From: Neobacillus rhizophilus
GTDB taxonomy: Bacteria > Bacillota > Bacilli > Bacillales > Cytobacillaceae
Assembly: GCF_018343535.1 (NCBI RefSeq)
Contig: NZ_JAGYPF010000002.1
Location: 24,093-88,092, forward strand
Length of the DNA: 64,000 nucleotides
Direction of reading: 5' to 3'
Shown here one piece after another: positions 53,474 to 62,752 of this stretch. The position numbers and the translations under genes were made by a program. The notes under the pieces are model-generated. The model was not told the DNA's origin. It worked only from the letters and a program-made list of their open reading frames with translations, and ran no database searches. Positions within the stretch are counted from its first letter, which is position 1. Every line of letters starts with the position of its first letter.

Positions 53474-54445
53474 ATGTCTTTTTTTAAAAGCCAATTTGCA
53501 AATGTAGTAGAATGGCAGGAATTCAGAGATGATATGATTTTTTATAAGTGGGGCAACCGCGAAATTAAAAAGGGAAGTAAACTAATCATCCGTCCCGGCC
53601 AGGATGCGATTTTTTTTAACAATGGAAAAATTGAAGGGATTTTTCGCGATGAAGGTGAGTATGATATTGAGTCGCAAATCATTCCTTTCTTATCCACATT
53701 AAAGGGGTTCAAGTTTGGGTTTAACAGCGGCATGCGGGTAGAAGTGCTATTTGTGAATACCAAAGAGTTTGTGGTCAAATGGGGAACACAAAATGCGATT
53801 AATATTCCCACTTTAGGGCTTCCGGGCGGTCTGCCGATTCGGGCGAATGGAACGTTTAATTTTAAAGTGAATGATTATATGGCTTTGATTGATCAAATTG
53901 CTGGTGTCCGCGAGCAATATTTAGTGGAGGATGTTAAAATCCGAATCACAACGGTCCTCGACCAGCTCCTGATGAAGTGGATTACGAAGGAAGGAAAGGA
54001 TATGTTCAACCTGCAGGCCAACTCCTTCGACATTTCTAAAGGCATTCAAGAGGATTTAGATATGGAGATGCTGAAAAGCGGAATCTCGATTACTGGGTTT
54101 AATGTCATGAGCTTTAGTTATCCAAAAGAGATTCAAGATATGATAACCAAAAATGCTTCACATGGAATGGTTAGTGACGTTAATCGCTATCAGCAAATCT
54201 CACTCACAGATGGCATGGCCGCCGGCAAGATGAGCGGCGGAGGAGCAGCCTCTGATATAGCGGGGATGATGATGGGGATGAATATCGCAGGTAAAATGAT
54301 GAATCAGCAATCTCCCAATCAGCCTGTTTCTGAACCGTCTTCGGCAAGGGCGGACGGTCAAAAGAGACCCAATTTTTGCCCGAATTGCGGCATTAAAGCG
54401 GAAGGGACCAATTTCTGCTCAAACTGTGGGCAAAAGCTTGGATAA
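53474..54445 (+). CDS. ydjI: SPFH/virion-core-like protein YdjI
   Basis: 323 residues. N-terminal SPFH-type domain (about 1-210) followed by a Gly/Met-rich linker and a C-terminal zinc ribbon (CPNCGIKAEGTNFCSNCGQKLG). In B. subtilis YdjI recruits PspA to the membrane with YdjGH. ATG after GAAAGGAG. Last gene of the operon, followed by a terminator. Confidence 0.9.
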   Translation: MSFFKSQFANVVEWQEFRDDMIFYKWGNREIKKGSKLIIRPGQDAIFFNNGKIEGIFRDEGEYDIESQIIPFLSTLKGFKFGFNSGMRVEVLFVNTKEFVVKWGTQNAINIPTLGLPGGLPIRANGTFNFKVNDYMALIDQIAGVREQYLVEDVKIRITTVLDQLLMKWITKEGKDMFNLQANSFDISKGIQEDLDMEMLKSGISITGFNVMSFSYPKEIQDMITKNASHGMVSDVNRYQQISLTDGMAAGKMSGGGAASDIAGMMMGMNIAGKMMNQQSPNQPVSEPSSARADGQKRPNFCPNCGIKAEGTNFCSNCGQKLG

Positions 54446-54462
54446 AATGAAGATAAGATATA

Positions 54463-54498
54463 ACGAAAAAGCCCATGCAAAAACATGGGCCTTTCGTT
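54463..54498 (+). terminator. Terminator after ydjI
   Basis: AAAGCCCATG with CATGGGCCTTT around a CAAAAA loop. Confidence 0.85.
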
Positions 54499-54525
54499 AT
54501 AGTTTACAATGAACCAGCCTTAATC

Positions 54526-54684
54526 TTAAGCTGATTCCTGCTGAAAACAAGGATCATTGAAGTATACAACCTCAGAAAGAACTTTATAGCCCTTCATTTT
54601 TTTGAGAGTCTCTCTTGCTTCTTGTTCTGTTTTAAATTCAAACATAGAAATATTTGAATCGCAATAACAAGTTATAATCCACAT
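54526..54684 (-). CDS. Small hypothetical protein
   Basis: 52 residues from the ATG at 54684, with AAGGAGAGG upstream. Starts MWIITCYCDSNISMFEFKTEQEARETL; it reads like a small ferredoxin-fold protein of Bacillus. No known function. Confidence 0.7.
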   Translation of the reverse strand: MWIITCYCDSNISMFEFKTEQEARETLKKMKGYKVLSEVVYFNDPCFQQESA

Positions 54685-55010
54685 AAAAATTCCTCTCCTT
54701 ATTTTTAAGTTATTTCTGTCCTGCAGACAGAAACTGCCGTCTATCAATATGCCACCTTAAACCTTGCTTTCATAAGGTCTAATCCAGGGTTTAAGGAAGT
54801 AATTATCAATTGCTACAGACCAATCATAAGGCAATAGTGGAAATAAATAAAATGCAAAAAATATATAATATATTATAAAAAACTTTTATATGTTGAATTT
54901 GGGTTGTAAATAGTGGATTATCGTGATTGGGTAATACTGAGGTCTTCTTGTGGAGCATATGATTCAAAACAGAGACCATTCCATATATTAAGGTTGTAGT
55001 CTGTTTTAAT
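54685..55010. other. AT-rich gene-free stretch
   Basis: Contains the promoter area of the 52-residue gene. I see no gene, RNA or repeat in the rest. Confidence 0.5.
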
Positions 55011-55047
55011 AACAATCAGGAGGATTTTTCCTCCTGATTGTTTATTT
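55011..55047 (-). terminator. Terminator of the DUF378 gene
   Basis: Perfect stem CAATCAGGAGG/CCTCCTGATTG with flanking T residues on the minus strand. Confidence 0.8.
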
Positions 55048-55344
55048 TTAGTCCTTTTTTTTGAATTCAGATAAATCGTTTTCTTCGCCAAATTCAGTTG
55101 CATAATTTAAGTTTCTGTTCCCCTCTTGATATCGGTCATGATCTTCACTTCGCATGGGTGCAAACAGAAGGCTTAAACAGATCAGTCCACTTAGCCCGAC
55201 AAGGCTATAAATGACTCTTGACAAAAAGGATGCTTGCCCACCAAAAATAGCTGCTACCAAATCAAATTGAAAAAAACCAATTAATCCCCAGTTAATGGCG
55301 CCTACAATAACTAAAAATAAGGCTAATCTTTGCAAAACTCTCAT
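55048..55344 (-). CDS. DUF378 membrane protein
   Basis: 98 residues. Two transmembrane helices (about 7-30 and 42-62) with the DUF378 pattern VIVGAINWGLIGFFQFDLVA, then a hydrophilic tail (about 64-98) that is longer than in B. subtilis YuzA. Function unknown. ATG with GGAGG upstream. Confidence 0.88.
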   Translation of the reverse strand: MRVLQRLALFLVIVGAINWGLIGFFQFDLVAAIFGGQASFLSRVIYSLVGLSGLICLSLLFAPMRSEDHDRYQEGNRNLNYATEFGEENDLSEFKKKD

Positions 55345-55485
55345 GTATTCACCTCCTTTTTACTATCTTTTGTGTAAGATTTTGTTTTCATTCAATATAT
55401 GTGTGAAGATATGAAGAGATAAAGATTTTGCATGACCTACTGGATTTAAAGGTGTACTCGGAATATTTCATAATCTCAAGAGAAA

Positions 55486-55512
55486 GGCTTGGTAAAAACC
55501 AAGCCTTTGTCA
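55486..55512. other. Isolated hairpin
   Basis: AGGCTTGGT-AAAA-ACCAAGCCT followed by TT, in the gap between the DUF378 and AraC genes. It might be a leftover terminator of a lost gene. Confidence 0.5.
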
Positions 55513-55567
55513 GTCTTATAGTTTTTCCCTTTTGTTACATAAAAAAAATGAGACCAGAGAACGAAAG

Positions 55568-55608
55568 CAAAAAACAACTCCATCAAGCCAGGAGTTGTTT
55601 TTGCTTTT
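55568..55608 (-). terminator. Terminator of the AraC-type gene
   Basis: Minus strand AAAACAACTCC with GGAGTTGTTTT, then TTGC. Confidence 0.8.
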
Positions 55609-56833
55609 AAACCGATTTTCTTTTTGCGTATTGGGAGGGAGTCAACGACGTAAACTTTTTAAATACCTTACTAAAGTAGTTTAAGTCATTAAATCCGACC
55701 ATAAAGGCAATATCGGTGATGGAACTATTGCCTCGTTGTAAATATAATTTGGCTTCATCTACCCGTTTGCGATTAATAAATTCAGTCATGTTCATTCCCG
55801 TCTCGCTTTTAAATTTCCGTGACAGGTGAGAAGGATTGACATGGAGTTGGTCCGCAATATGCTGTAGCGTCAATGGACTGCCTAAATTCAGCAAAATATA
55901 ATCCACTGCGTTTTTCACTATCGGGCTGTAATGGCCGGTAGCAAACGCGGCGACAAGATCGCAATATTCATTCGCCATAGCCACAAATAACTTTGTCAAC
56001 TGGGAAAGCGTCGTCGTCCTTTCAATCAAAATCGCAAATCGTTCTGAAATGTTATCCAGGTACACGGGATGGACGCCGCTTCTTTCAGCTGCCACTCTAC
56101 ACATAGTATTGAAAACAAATCCGATATTCTTGGAGGACCGAATGGGACTTCCGGGTACTCTGTTAGAAAACGCCACTAAATCTGTCATCGGATTGATTGA
56201 GTGGGTAACTTCGGCTTTATTTCCTTTTGCAATTGCATTCATCAGCTTATTCTGTTGCTGGTATCTATGTTCAATTATTTGCCTGTTTTCCTCGATGTTT
56301 GTTTTTTGGATATCTGGTTTCAGGGCTGGTATAAGTGTATCTGAAGGAATCTGCTGCGAATGCGTAAAGTCATGAACACCAAGATGAACCAACAGTTCCC
56401 CGACATCTTTATATTCTGTATCATTTAAAATCGTCAAGGATTGATAGAATTGTTCCAATTGCTTGCGTTCGCCAATCGGGAGATTGTTTTTTGAAATAAT
56501 ATCTTTGATCCGATCGATAACCGTTATACTCGAAATCAAAGGACCGATTAGAATGCTTCCATAAAAAGATTGGCTTCTCCATATTCCGGCAGCAATATAC
56601 TCAAGACCGTATGGACTGATATAGTGATAGTAGCGATTGGCTTCGTTCCTATGCAGGATGTCATGGATATGATCAATCTCCTTGTCTGGATGGACCAAAA
56701 CGGATGGAATAGAATGGTTGATTAATTGGAATATCGACTTTCCATCTTGGTCATATAAACGAATATCTATTTTGGTAATCGAATGAAGTACGTGGCTAAT
56801 TTTTATGAAATTTTGATAGTTCATAGTTCCCAC
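55607..56833 (-). CDS. AraC-family regulator with N-terminal sensory domain
   Basis: 408 residues. An N-terminal PocR-like/ligand-binding region (about 1-180; YISPYGLEYIAAGIW, GSILIGPLIS), a helical middle, and a C-terminal AraC DNA-binding domain (about 308-405) with two HTHs (LTLQHIADQLHVNPSHLSRK and ITDIAFMVGFNDLNYFSKVF). Divergent from uidA, 220 bases apart, so probably its activator, with a glucuronide as effector. GTG start at 56833 after GAAGGTGA; an ATG lies nine bases downstream. Confidence 0.88.
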   Translation of the reverse strand: MGTMNYQNFIKISHVLHSITKIDIRLYDQDGKSIFQLINHSIPSVLVHPDKEIDHIHDILHRNEANRYYHYISPYGLEYIAAGIWRSQSFYGSILIGPLISSITVIDRIKDIISKNNLPIGERKQLEQFYQSLTILNDTEYKDVGELLVHLGVHDFTHSQQIPSDTLIPALKPDIQKTNIEENRQIIEHRYQQQNKLMNAIAKGNKAEVTHSINPMTDLVAFSNRVPGSPIRSSKNIGFVFNTMCRVAAERSGVHPVYLDNISERFAILIERTTTLSQLTKLFVAMANEYCDLVAAFATGHYSPIVKNAVDYILLNLGSPLTLQHIADQLHVNPSHLSRKFKSETGMNMTEFINRKRVDEAKLYLQRGNSSITDIAFMVGFNDLNYFSKVFKKFTSLTPSQYAKRKSV

Positions 56834-57053
56834 AAAAAATCACCTTCCCAATTTAATGTACATTGGAAAATAAAAAAACGCAAAATAATTACTAGTATAG
56901 TAAAAATATTACGATTATCAATTGGGGTAATTTATTATAATCAAATTAAAGCCCTTACATAGTCGGGGTTATCTAAAATGAATTTTAATTATCTATTAGT
57001 AAATAATTTGGTATGAGGGAAATTTTCCTGTATATGAATGGAGGAGAAGGAAC

Positions 57054-58865
57054 ATGTTATATCCAATTTCTACGGATAGCCGCGTGGTCATGGATTTAAG
57101 CGGTGTTTGGAAATTTATGATTGATGATGAAGTAAAAGAAGTAGATGTAAACCAACCGCTGCCAACAGGTGAGCCCATGGCAGTTCCGGCTTCTTTTAAC
57201 GATCAAGCAGTATCAGCTGAAATTCGCCAGCATAGCGGGTATGTATGGTATGAAAGAGAATTTACCGTTGCTAAAGCATTGCGTGACGAAAGATTAGTAT
57301 TGCGATTTGGCTCTGCTACCCATGAAGCATGGGTGTATGTGAATGGCAAACTTGTTGCCCAACATAAAGGCGGTTTTACTCCATTTGAAGCTGAGATTAA
57401 TGAATTCTTAGTTCCTGGGGCGAACCGTTTAACTGTTCGAGTAAGCAATCTGTTGGATTATACGGCATTGCCAGTAGGAAATTATAGTGAAAAGACAGAT
57501 GAAAATGGAAAAATCATCCGTAAAGTCGATGAAAACTTTGACTTTTTTAACTATGCAGGGCTGCACCGTCCTGTCAAAATTTACTCAACTCCTGTGAATT
57601 ATATTGAAGATATTACGATTGTCCCGAATGTTGATTTAGCTGCCAACAAAGCAGAAGTACAAGTTTCGGTTAAAACTGGCGGAAATTTCGATGAAGTGCG
57701 GGTTACTATTCTTGATGAACAAGGCATTACTATTGCCCAAGCTTCCGGAACCGATGTAAATGCGGTAATTGAGAACGTTCATTTATGGCAGCCGCTCAAT
57801 GCCTATCTCTATAGAGCTAAAGTCGAAGGGCTCAACAATGGCGAAGTAGAAGATGTCTATGAAGAACAGTTTGGTGTCCGTAAGATAGAAGTAAAGGGCG
57901 GCAAGTTCTTAATCAATGGCGAACCATTCTACTTCAAAGGCTTTGGCAAGCATGAAGATACGCATGTCCGCGGCCGTGGACTTGACGAAGTCTATAACGT
58001 GCACGATATTAACTTGATGAAAGCCATGGGTGCCAACTCTTTCCGGACATCGCATTATCCATATTCGGAAGAAATGATGCGCCTTTGCGACCGTGAAGGA
58101 ATTGTCGTGATTGACGAAACACCGGCAGTTGGATTAATGTTATCCTTCACTTTTGACGTATCGATTTTAGAAAAAGGCGATTTTGAAGACGATACTTGGG
58201 AAAAGTTGAGGACTGCTGAGGCTCATCAACAGGTTATCCGCGAGCTGATCGACCGCGATAAAAATCATGCCTGTGTCGTTATGTGGTCGATTGCCAATGA
58301 GGCAGCCACTTATTCAAAAGGTTCTTATGAGTATTTTGAACCGTTATTTAATCTGGCTCGCGAATTAGACCCACAAAAGCGTCCATGTACGTATGTCGGC
58401 ATCATGATGGCAACGCCAAAGACTGACAAATGTACAGACTTGGTTGATGTGATTGCCTTAAACCGCTACTATGGCTGGTATGTACAACATGGCGACTTGA
58501 AGACGGCTGAAGAAAAGACTCGCGAAGAGCTGCTGGAATGGCAAGAAAAATACCCAGATAAGCCAATTATGTACACCGAATATGGTGCTGATACGGTAGC
58601 TGGATTCCATAGTGCACTTGGCGAGCCATTCAGTGAAGAATACCAAGAAGATTATTACCGCATGAACAGCAAGGTATTTGATGAAATCCCTAACTTTGTC
58701 GGGGAACAATTATGGAACTTCGCCGATTTCCAAACAAAGTTTGGTATTATGCGTGTCCAAGGTAACAAAAAAGGTATCTTTACCCGTGCAAGAGAACCAA
58801 AAATGGTTGTACGCTATTTAAGCGAACGCTGGAATGGAATTCCGAACCTAGGATATAAAAAATAA
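57054..58865 (+). CDS. uidA: Beta-glucuronidase
   Basis: GH2 family cytoplasmic enzyme of 603 residues that releases glucuronic acid from beta-glucuronides. Sugar-binding domain (about 1-180), immunoglobulin-like domain (about 180-272) and TIM barrel (about 273-600) with the acid/base Glu in SIANEAATYS and the nucleophile Glu in MYTEYGAD. No signal peptide. ATG after GGAGGAGAAGG. No transporter or downstream glucuronate genes are linked in the window. Confidence 0.96.
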   Translation: MLYPISTDSRVVMDLSGVWKFMIDDEVKEVDVNQPLPTGEPMAVPASFNDQAVSAEIRQHSGYVWYEREFTVAKALRDERLVLRFGSATHEAWVYVNGKLVAQHKGGFTPFEAEINEFLVPGANRLTVRVSNLLDYTALPVGNYSEKTDENGKIIRKVDENFDFFNYAGLHRPVKIYSTPVNYIEDITIVPNVDLAANKAEVQVSVKTGGNFDEVRVTILDEQGITIAQASGTDVNAVIENVHLWQPLNAYLYRAKVEGLNNGEVEDVYEEQFGVRKIEVKGGKFLINGEPFYFKGFGKHEDTHVRGRGLDEVYNVHDINLMKAMGANSFRTSHYPYSEEMMRLCDREGIVVIDETPAVGLMLSFTFDVSILEKGDFEDDTWEKLRTAEAHQQVIRELIDRDKNHACVVMWSIANEAATYSKGSYEYFEPLFNLARELDPQKRPCTYVGIMMATPKTDKCTDLVDVIALNRYYGWYVQHGDLKTAEEKTREELLEWQEKYPDKPIMYTEYGADTVAGFHSALGEPFSEEYQEDYYRMNSKVFDEIPNFVGEQLWNFADFQTKFGIMRVQGNKKGIFTRAREPKMVVRYLSERWNGIPNLGYKK

Positions 58866-58887
58866 AGGTTAGACCTCTTTTTTTGGA

Positions 58888-58928
58888 ATAAAAACCCTAC
58901 CCAAATATGATTGGATAGGGTTTTTTAT
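58888..58928 (+). terminator. Terminator after uidA
   Basis: AAAACCCTA and TAGGGTTTT arms around a loop, followed by TTTATTT. Confidence 0.8.
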
Positions 58929-59126
58929 TTAATATCAATAGTGTTGTTGCCTGAACCGAATACGTTTTTCAATTGTGTAAAGCCCTTTTCACTTATTGCT
59001 TGATAATAGTAAAAAGTGTCGAAGTTTGGGATGAAAACAATTGTTTATGCGGATGGGAAAAGGTATTTTATTTCAAATCGTTAATAATGGGGAGTATAAA
59101 GGCATTGGTGTCAGCTAGAAAATAAA
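58929..59126. other. Gene-free stretch between uidA and pruA
   Basis: No gene seen. A short ORF at 59030 is interrupted after 17 codons and may be a gene remnant. Confidence 0.4.
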
Positions 59127-59166
59127 AAAGAGGTTGAAACCAAACATTTCAACCTCTTTTTTACAT
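59127..59166 (-). terminator. Terminator of pruA
   Basis: AAAGAGGTTGAAA and TTTCAACCTCTTT form a long stem with T-runs on both strands. Confidence 0.85.
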
Positions 59167-59172
59167 TATCTA

Positions 59173-60804
59173 TTATTCTGCATCCATAAATGGATAGACA
59201 ACTTCTGCAGTTGGTGCAAAGTTTTCTTTGATGACACGAGGACTTGTCCAACGAATCATGTTAAATACAGAACCTGCTTTATCGTTTGTACCAGATCCAC
59301 GAGAACCGCCAAATGGCTGTTGATTAATCATCGCACCAGTTGGTTTGTCATTGATATAGAAGTTACCAGCTGCGCCAGATAAGCGATTTTCTAAATGAAG
59401 AATGGCCCCGCGATCTTGGGCAAAGATCGAACCTGTTAAGGCATACATAGAAGCTGTATCAACTGCCTCCAATGTTTCTTCTAATTTATCATTTTCATAT
59501 ACATAGATTGTTAAGACTGGTCCAAAGATTTCTTCCACCATGGTCTTGAAGTTTGGATTTGTAGTCACAATGATGGTCGGTTGAACGAAATATCCAACAG
59601 AATCATCATAAGTACCGCCAGCAATAATTTCTGCCTCTTCAGAAGCTGCAGCATAGTCGATATAGCTAGTAATAGAATCAAAAGCAGCTTTATCAATAAC
59701 TGCACCCATGAAGTTTCTAAAGTCGCGGACATCCCCAACTTTAAGCTTTGCAGCTTCTTCCACTAAACCGGCTTTTACTTCTTCCCACATACTTGCTGGA
59801 ATATATGCACGAGAAGCTGCTGAACATTTTTGTCCTTGGTATTCAAACGCACCACGAACAAGGTTAGCTACAACTTTGTCTGCTTGTGCAGTTTCATGAG
59901 CAAATACGAAGTCTTTACCGCCAGTTTCCCCAATTAAACGAGGATATGATTTATAGCTTGCAATATTTTCTCCTACTGTTTTCCAAATCGTTTGGAACGT
60001 ACTTGTAGATCCAGTAAAATGGAACCCAGACATACGAGGGTCTGTTAATACAACTTCTGATACTTGTGAACCACGAGAAGGTACGAAATTGATGACCCCT
60101 TTTGGTAATCCTGCTTCTTCTAAAATACGCATAAAATAGTAGTTTGCTAGGATTGAAGTTGTTGCTGGTTTCCAAACGACTACGTTCCCCATCATAGCAG
60201 GAGCTGCTGGCAGGTTTCCGCCAATGGCTGTGAAGTTAAATGGAGAAATCGCCAATACAAATCCATCTAATGGACGGTAATCAGTACGATTCCAAACATT
60301 CTTCATGCTGCTTGGCTGAATCTGATAAACTTGATTTGCATAATCAACGCCAAAACGTAGGAAGTCTACTAATTCTTGTGCAGAATCAATTTCAGCTTGA
60401 ATAACTGTTTTGGACTGTCCTAACATCGTCGCAGCATTCATTACATCACGGTATGGACCAGAGATTAAATCAGCTGCTTTTAAGAAAATAGCGGCGCGGT
60501 GTTCCCAAGCCATATTAGCCCATGCTTCTTTCGCAGCCATCGCAGCTTCAACAGCATCACGCAGCTCTTTTTCTCCGGCTTGCGAATAGTTTGCTAAAAC
60601 ATGTTGATGATCATGTGGCATAACCACTTGCTTCACTGTATCAGTCTTTATATTTTCGCCATTAATAATCACAGGAATATCGATTACGATACTAGATTGG
60701 CGTGTTAATTCTGCTTTTAATGTTTCCCGTTCTTTTGTACCTGGAGCATAAGTATTGCCAGGTTCATTTGTAGGTGTTGGGATTTTGAAAATTCCGTTAC
60801 TCAT
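59173..60804 (-). CDS. pruA: L-glutamate gamma-semialdehyde dehydrogenase, long form
   Basis: Oxidises P5C/glutamate semialdehyde to glutamate with NAD, the second step of proline catabolism. Aldehyde dehydrogenase fold with the FNFTAIGGNLPA segment, Glu in LIGETGGKDF, and the catalytic Cys in GQKCSAASR. At 543 residues, with the N-terminus MSNGIFKIPTPTNEP, it belongs to the P5CDH group typical of eukaryotes and Bacteroidetes rather than to the 515-residue RocA group of B. subtilis. No proline dehydrogenase gene is linked. ATG after GGAACGTG. Confidence 0.93.
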   Translation of the reverse strand: MSNGIFKIPTPTNEPGNTYAPGTKERETLKAELTRQSSIVIDIPVIINGENIKTDTVKQVVMPHDHQHVLANYSQAGEKELRDAVEAAMAAKEAWANMAWEHRAAIFLKAADLISGPYRDVMNAATMLGQSKTVIQAEIDSAQELVDFLRFGVDYANQVYQIQPSSMKNVWNRTDYRPLDGFVLAISPFNFTAIGGNLPAAPAMMGNVVVWKPATTSILANYYFMRILEEAGLPKGVINFVPSRGSQVSEVVLTDPRMSGFHFTGSTSTFQTIWKTVGENIASYKSYPRLIGETGGKDFVFAHETAQADKVVANLVRGAFEYQGQKCSAASRAYIPASMWEEVKAGLVEEAAKLKVGDVRDFRNFMGAVIDKAAFDSITSYIDYAAASEEAEIIAGGTYDDSVGYFVQPTIIVTTNPNFKTMVEEIFGPVLTIYVYENDKLEETLEAVDTASMYALTGSIFAQDRGAILHLENRLSGAAGNFYINDKPTGAMINQQPFGGSRGSGTNDKAGSVFNMIRWTSPRVIKENFAPTAEVVYPFMDAE

Positions 60805-61097
60805 TCTTTCACGTTCCTTCCCGTTTATATATTCTGTTCCCTTATGGACAAATCTACGTATTTCGACAATTATTATAACATACTTTTTATGTTCTGGGGC
60901 TGTCTATTGTCCCTTTATGAAAACGAATTCAAATCCTTACCTCGGGGGATTAAGTTAAATTCAGAGAGTCAATGAAATATTTAAGAGTCATTTTTTGTTG
61001 ACAAAGTATTTTAATACTACTAAAATTAAAAATTATTCAACAATATTATCTAAAAAACTTAATAATTAGCAAGCTATGATTGCTATGGATCACACTA
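60805..61097. other. Intergenic region between pruA and the glycine riboswitch
   Basis: About 290 AT-rich bases holding the divergent promoters of pruA and the permease. No gene seen. Confidence 0.5.
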
Positions 61098-61182
61098 TAG
61101 CAGGAGCAGCTTCTGGAGAGACCGCGGATTCCGCGGCGCCGAAGGGTTCACAATCTCAGGCAAAAGGACAGAAGAGTATTGA
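61098..61182 (+). ncRNA. Glycine riboswitch aptamer
   Basis: Conserved blocks TTCTGGAGAGACC, CCGAAGGG and CTCAGGCAAAAGGACAGAAG with the P3 stem CCGCGG in between match the glycine aptamer. Only one aptamer is visible; typical gcvT riboswitches have two in tandem. An intrinsic terminator follows at 61246-61277. Confidence 0.9.
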
Positions 61183-61245
61183 ATATATATTTGTCATGCT
61201 GACAATTGTCAGCATAATAAGTATTATTTGTTATTCTTAGACCTA

Positions 61246-61277
61246 AGAGATTGGAGGACATCCAATCTCTTTTTTTA
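61246..61277 (+). terminator. Terminator of the glycine riboswitch
   Basis: Perfect 10-bp stem AGAGATTGGA/TCCAATCTCT followed by seven T residues, before the permease. A second inverted repeat, GCTGACAATTGTCAGC near 61198-61213, could be part of the switching structure. Confidence 0.85.
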
Positions 61278-61310
61278 TTGGGTTTTTTAAATTTTAAGGG
61301 GGAGTCAAGG

Positions 61311-62675
61311 TTGGCACAGCAAGAATTAAAGAGGAATTTAGCAAATCGGCACGTTCAACTTATCGCAATTGGCGGCACCATTGGTACCGGATTATTCCTG
61401 GGGTCGGGTAAAGCCATCCAACTGGCTGGCCCATCCATTATCTTTGCTTATTTAATCGTAGGTATTGCCTGTTTCTTTGTGATGAGGGCGCTAGGGGAAC
61501 TCCTGTTGTCTAAGGCTGGCTATCAGTCTTTTACTGACATAGCCGAAGATTATCTTGGACCGCGAGTTGCGTTTGTAACGGGATGGACCTATTGGTTTTG
61601 CTGGATTATGACCGCTATGGCTGATGTGATTGCTGTTGGTGTATATGTACGATATTGGTTTGATATCCCGCAGTGGATGCCTGCAATTGTCTGTTTGGTC
61701 GTCTTATTGGGCCTCAATCTATTAACGGTAAAGCTTTTTGGGGAATTGGAGTTCTGGTTTGCCTTAATAAAGGTAATTACCATTCTCGCCTTAATCGGAA
61801 TGGGGGTCATTTTGCTAGTAATGGGATTCAAGACAGATGCAGGGGCGGTCTCTATTAAAAATCTTTGGGAACATGGAGGCCTTTTTCCAAATGGAATGAC
61901 AGGCTTCTTGCTTTCATTCCAAATGGTCGTTTTTGCATTCGTTGGTGTGGAATTAGTGGGTGTATCGGCAGCGGAAACAGCCAATCCGGAAAAAAACATC
62001 CCATCGGCCATTAATAAAATTCCTTTACGGATTTTATTTTTCTACGTTGGCGCATTGATCGTTCTTCTATGTATTAATCCATGGACGGAACTGAATGCCG
62101 CTGAAAGTCCGTTTGTCAAAACGTTTAGTTTAGTCGGGATTCCGATTGCCGCAGGAATTATTAATTTTGTCGTTTTAACTTCAGCCGCTTCTGCTTGTAA
62201 CAGTGGGATGTTTTCAACAAGCCGGATTTTATATAATTTAAGCAATAATAGCCAGGGACCAGCCAATTTTGCAAGACTGAATAAAAATCATGTGCCAAGT
62301 AACGCGCTATTGATTTCAACTCTTGTCCTGACAGGTGGAGCGCTCTTAAGCAAACTTATTCCGGAGCAGGCTTTTGGAATTGTGACAACCATTAGTGCCA
62401 TTTGTTTTATTTGGGTTTGGGGCGTCATTCTGATTTGTCATGTAAGGTATAAGAAAACTCGTCCGGACTTACAGGCAAAATCAAAATTTAAAGCGCCATT
62501 TACACCATTTGTTAATTATGCGGTCCTAACCTTGTTTGCGGCGATTCTCATCATCATGCTGTTCGCCGACGCTACCCGTCCGGCCCTATTGTTGACACCA
62601 CTATGGTTTATTCTATTATTTGCTTTGTATTCCTATAGAGGGAAAAAAGAGAAAAAACTAAAATTATCAGCATAG
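61311..62675 (+). CDS. Amino-acid permease (CycA/AapA-like)
   Basis: APC-family transporter of 454 residues with twelve predicted membrane helices, the consensus GGTIGTGLFLGSG at about 24-36 and SAAETANPEKNIPSA in the cytoplasmic loop. The similarity is to D-serine/D-alanine/glycine permeases, and the glycine riboswitch in front supports glycine or a related amino acid as substrate; direction of control (on or off) depends on the riboswitch. The start is a TTG at 61311 with AAGGGGGAG upstream; earlier in-frame codons lie in the terminator. Confidence 0.9.
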   Translation: MAQQELKRNLANRHVQLIAIGGTIGTGLFLGSGKAIQLAGPSIIFAYLIVGIACFFVMRALGELLLSKAGYQSFTDIAEDYLGPRVAFVTGWTYWFCWIMTAMADVIAVGVYVRYWFDIPQWMPAIVCLVVLLGLNLLTVKLFGELEFWFALIKVITILALIGMGVILLVMGFKTDAGAVSIKNLWEHGGLFPNGMTGFLLSFQMVVFAFVGVELVGVSAAETANPEKNIPSAINKIPLRILFFYVGALIVLLCINPWTELNAAESPFVKTFSLVGIPIAAGIINFVVLTSAASACNSGMFSTSRILYNLSNNSQGPANFARLNKNHVPSNALLISTLVLTGGALLSKLIPEQAFGIVTTISAICFIWVWGVILICHVRYKKTRPDLQAKSKFKAPFTPFVNYAVLTLFAAILIIMLFADATRPALLLTPLWFILLFALYSYRGKKEKKLKLSA

Positions 62676-62752
62676 AATCCAATTGGGTAAAAGAAATAGA
62701 GCCGGTATTGATGAACTGACCTATTAAAATGAGACAACGAAAAAGCACCAAT

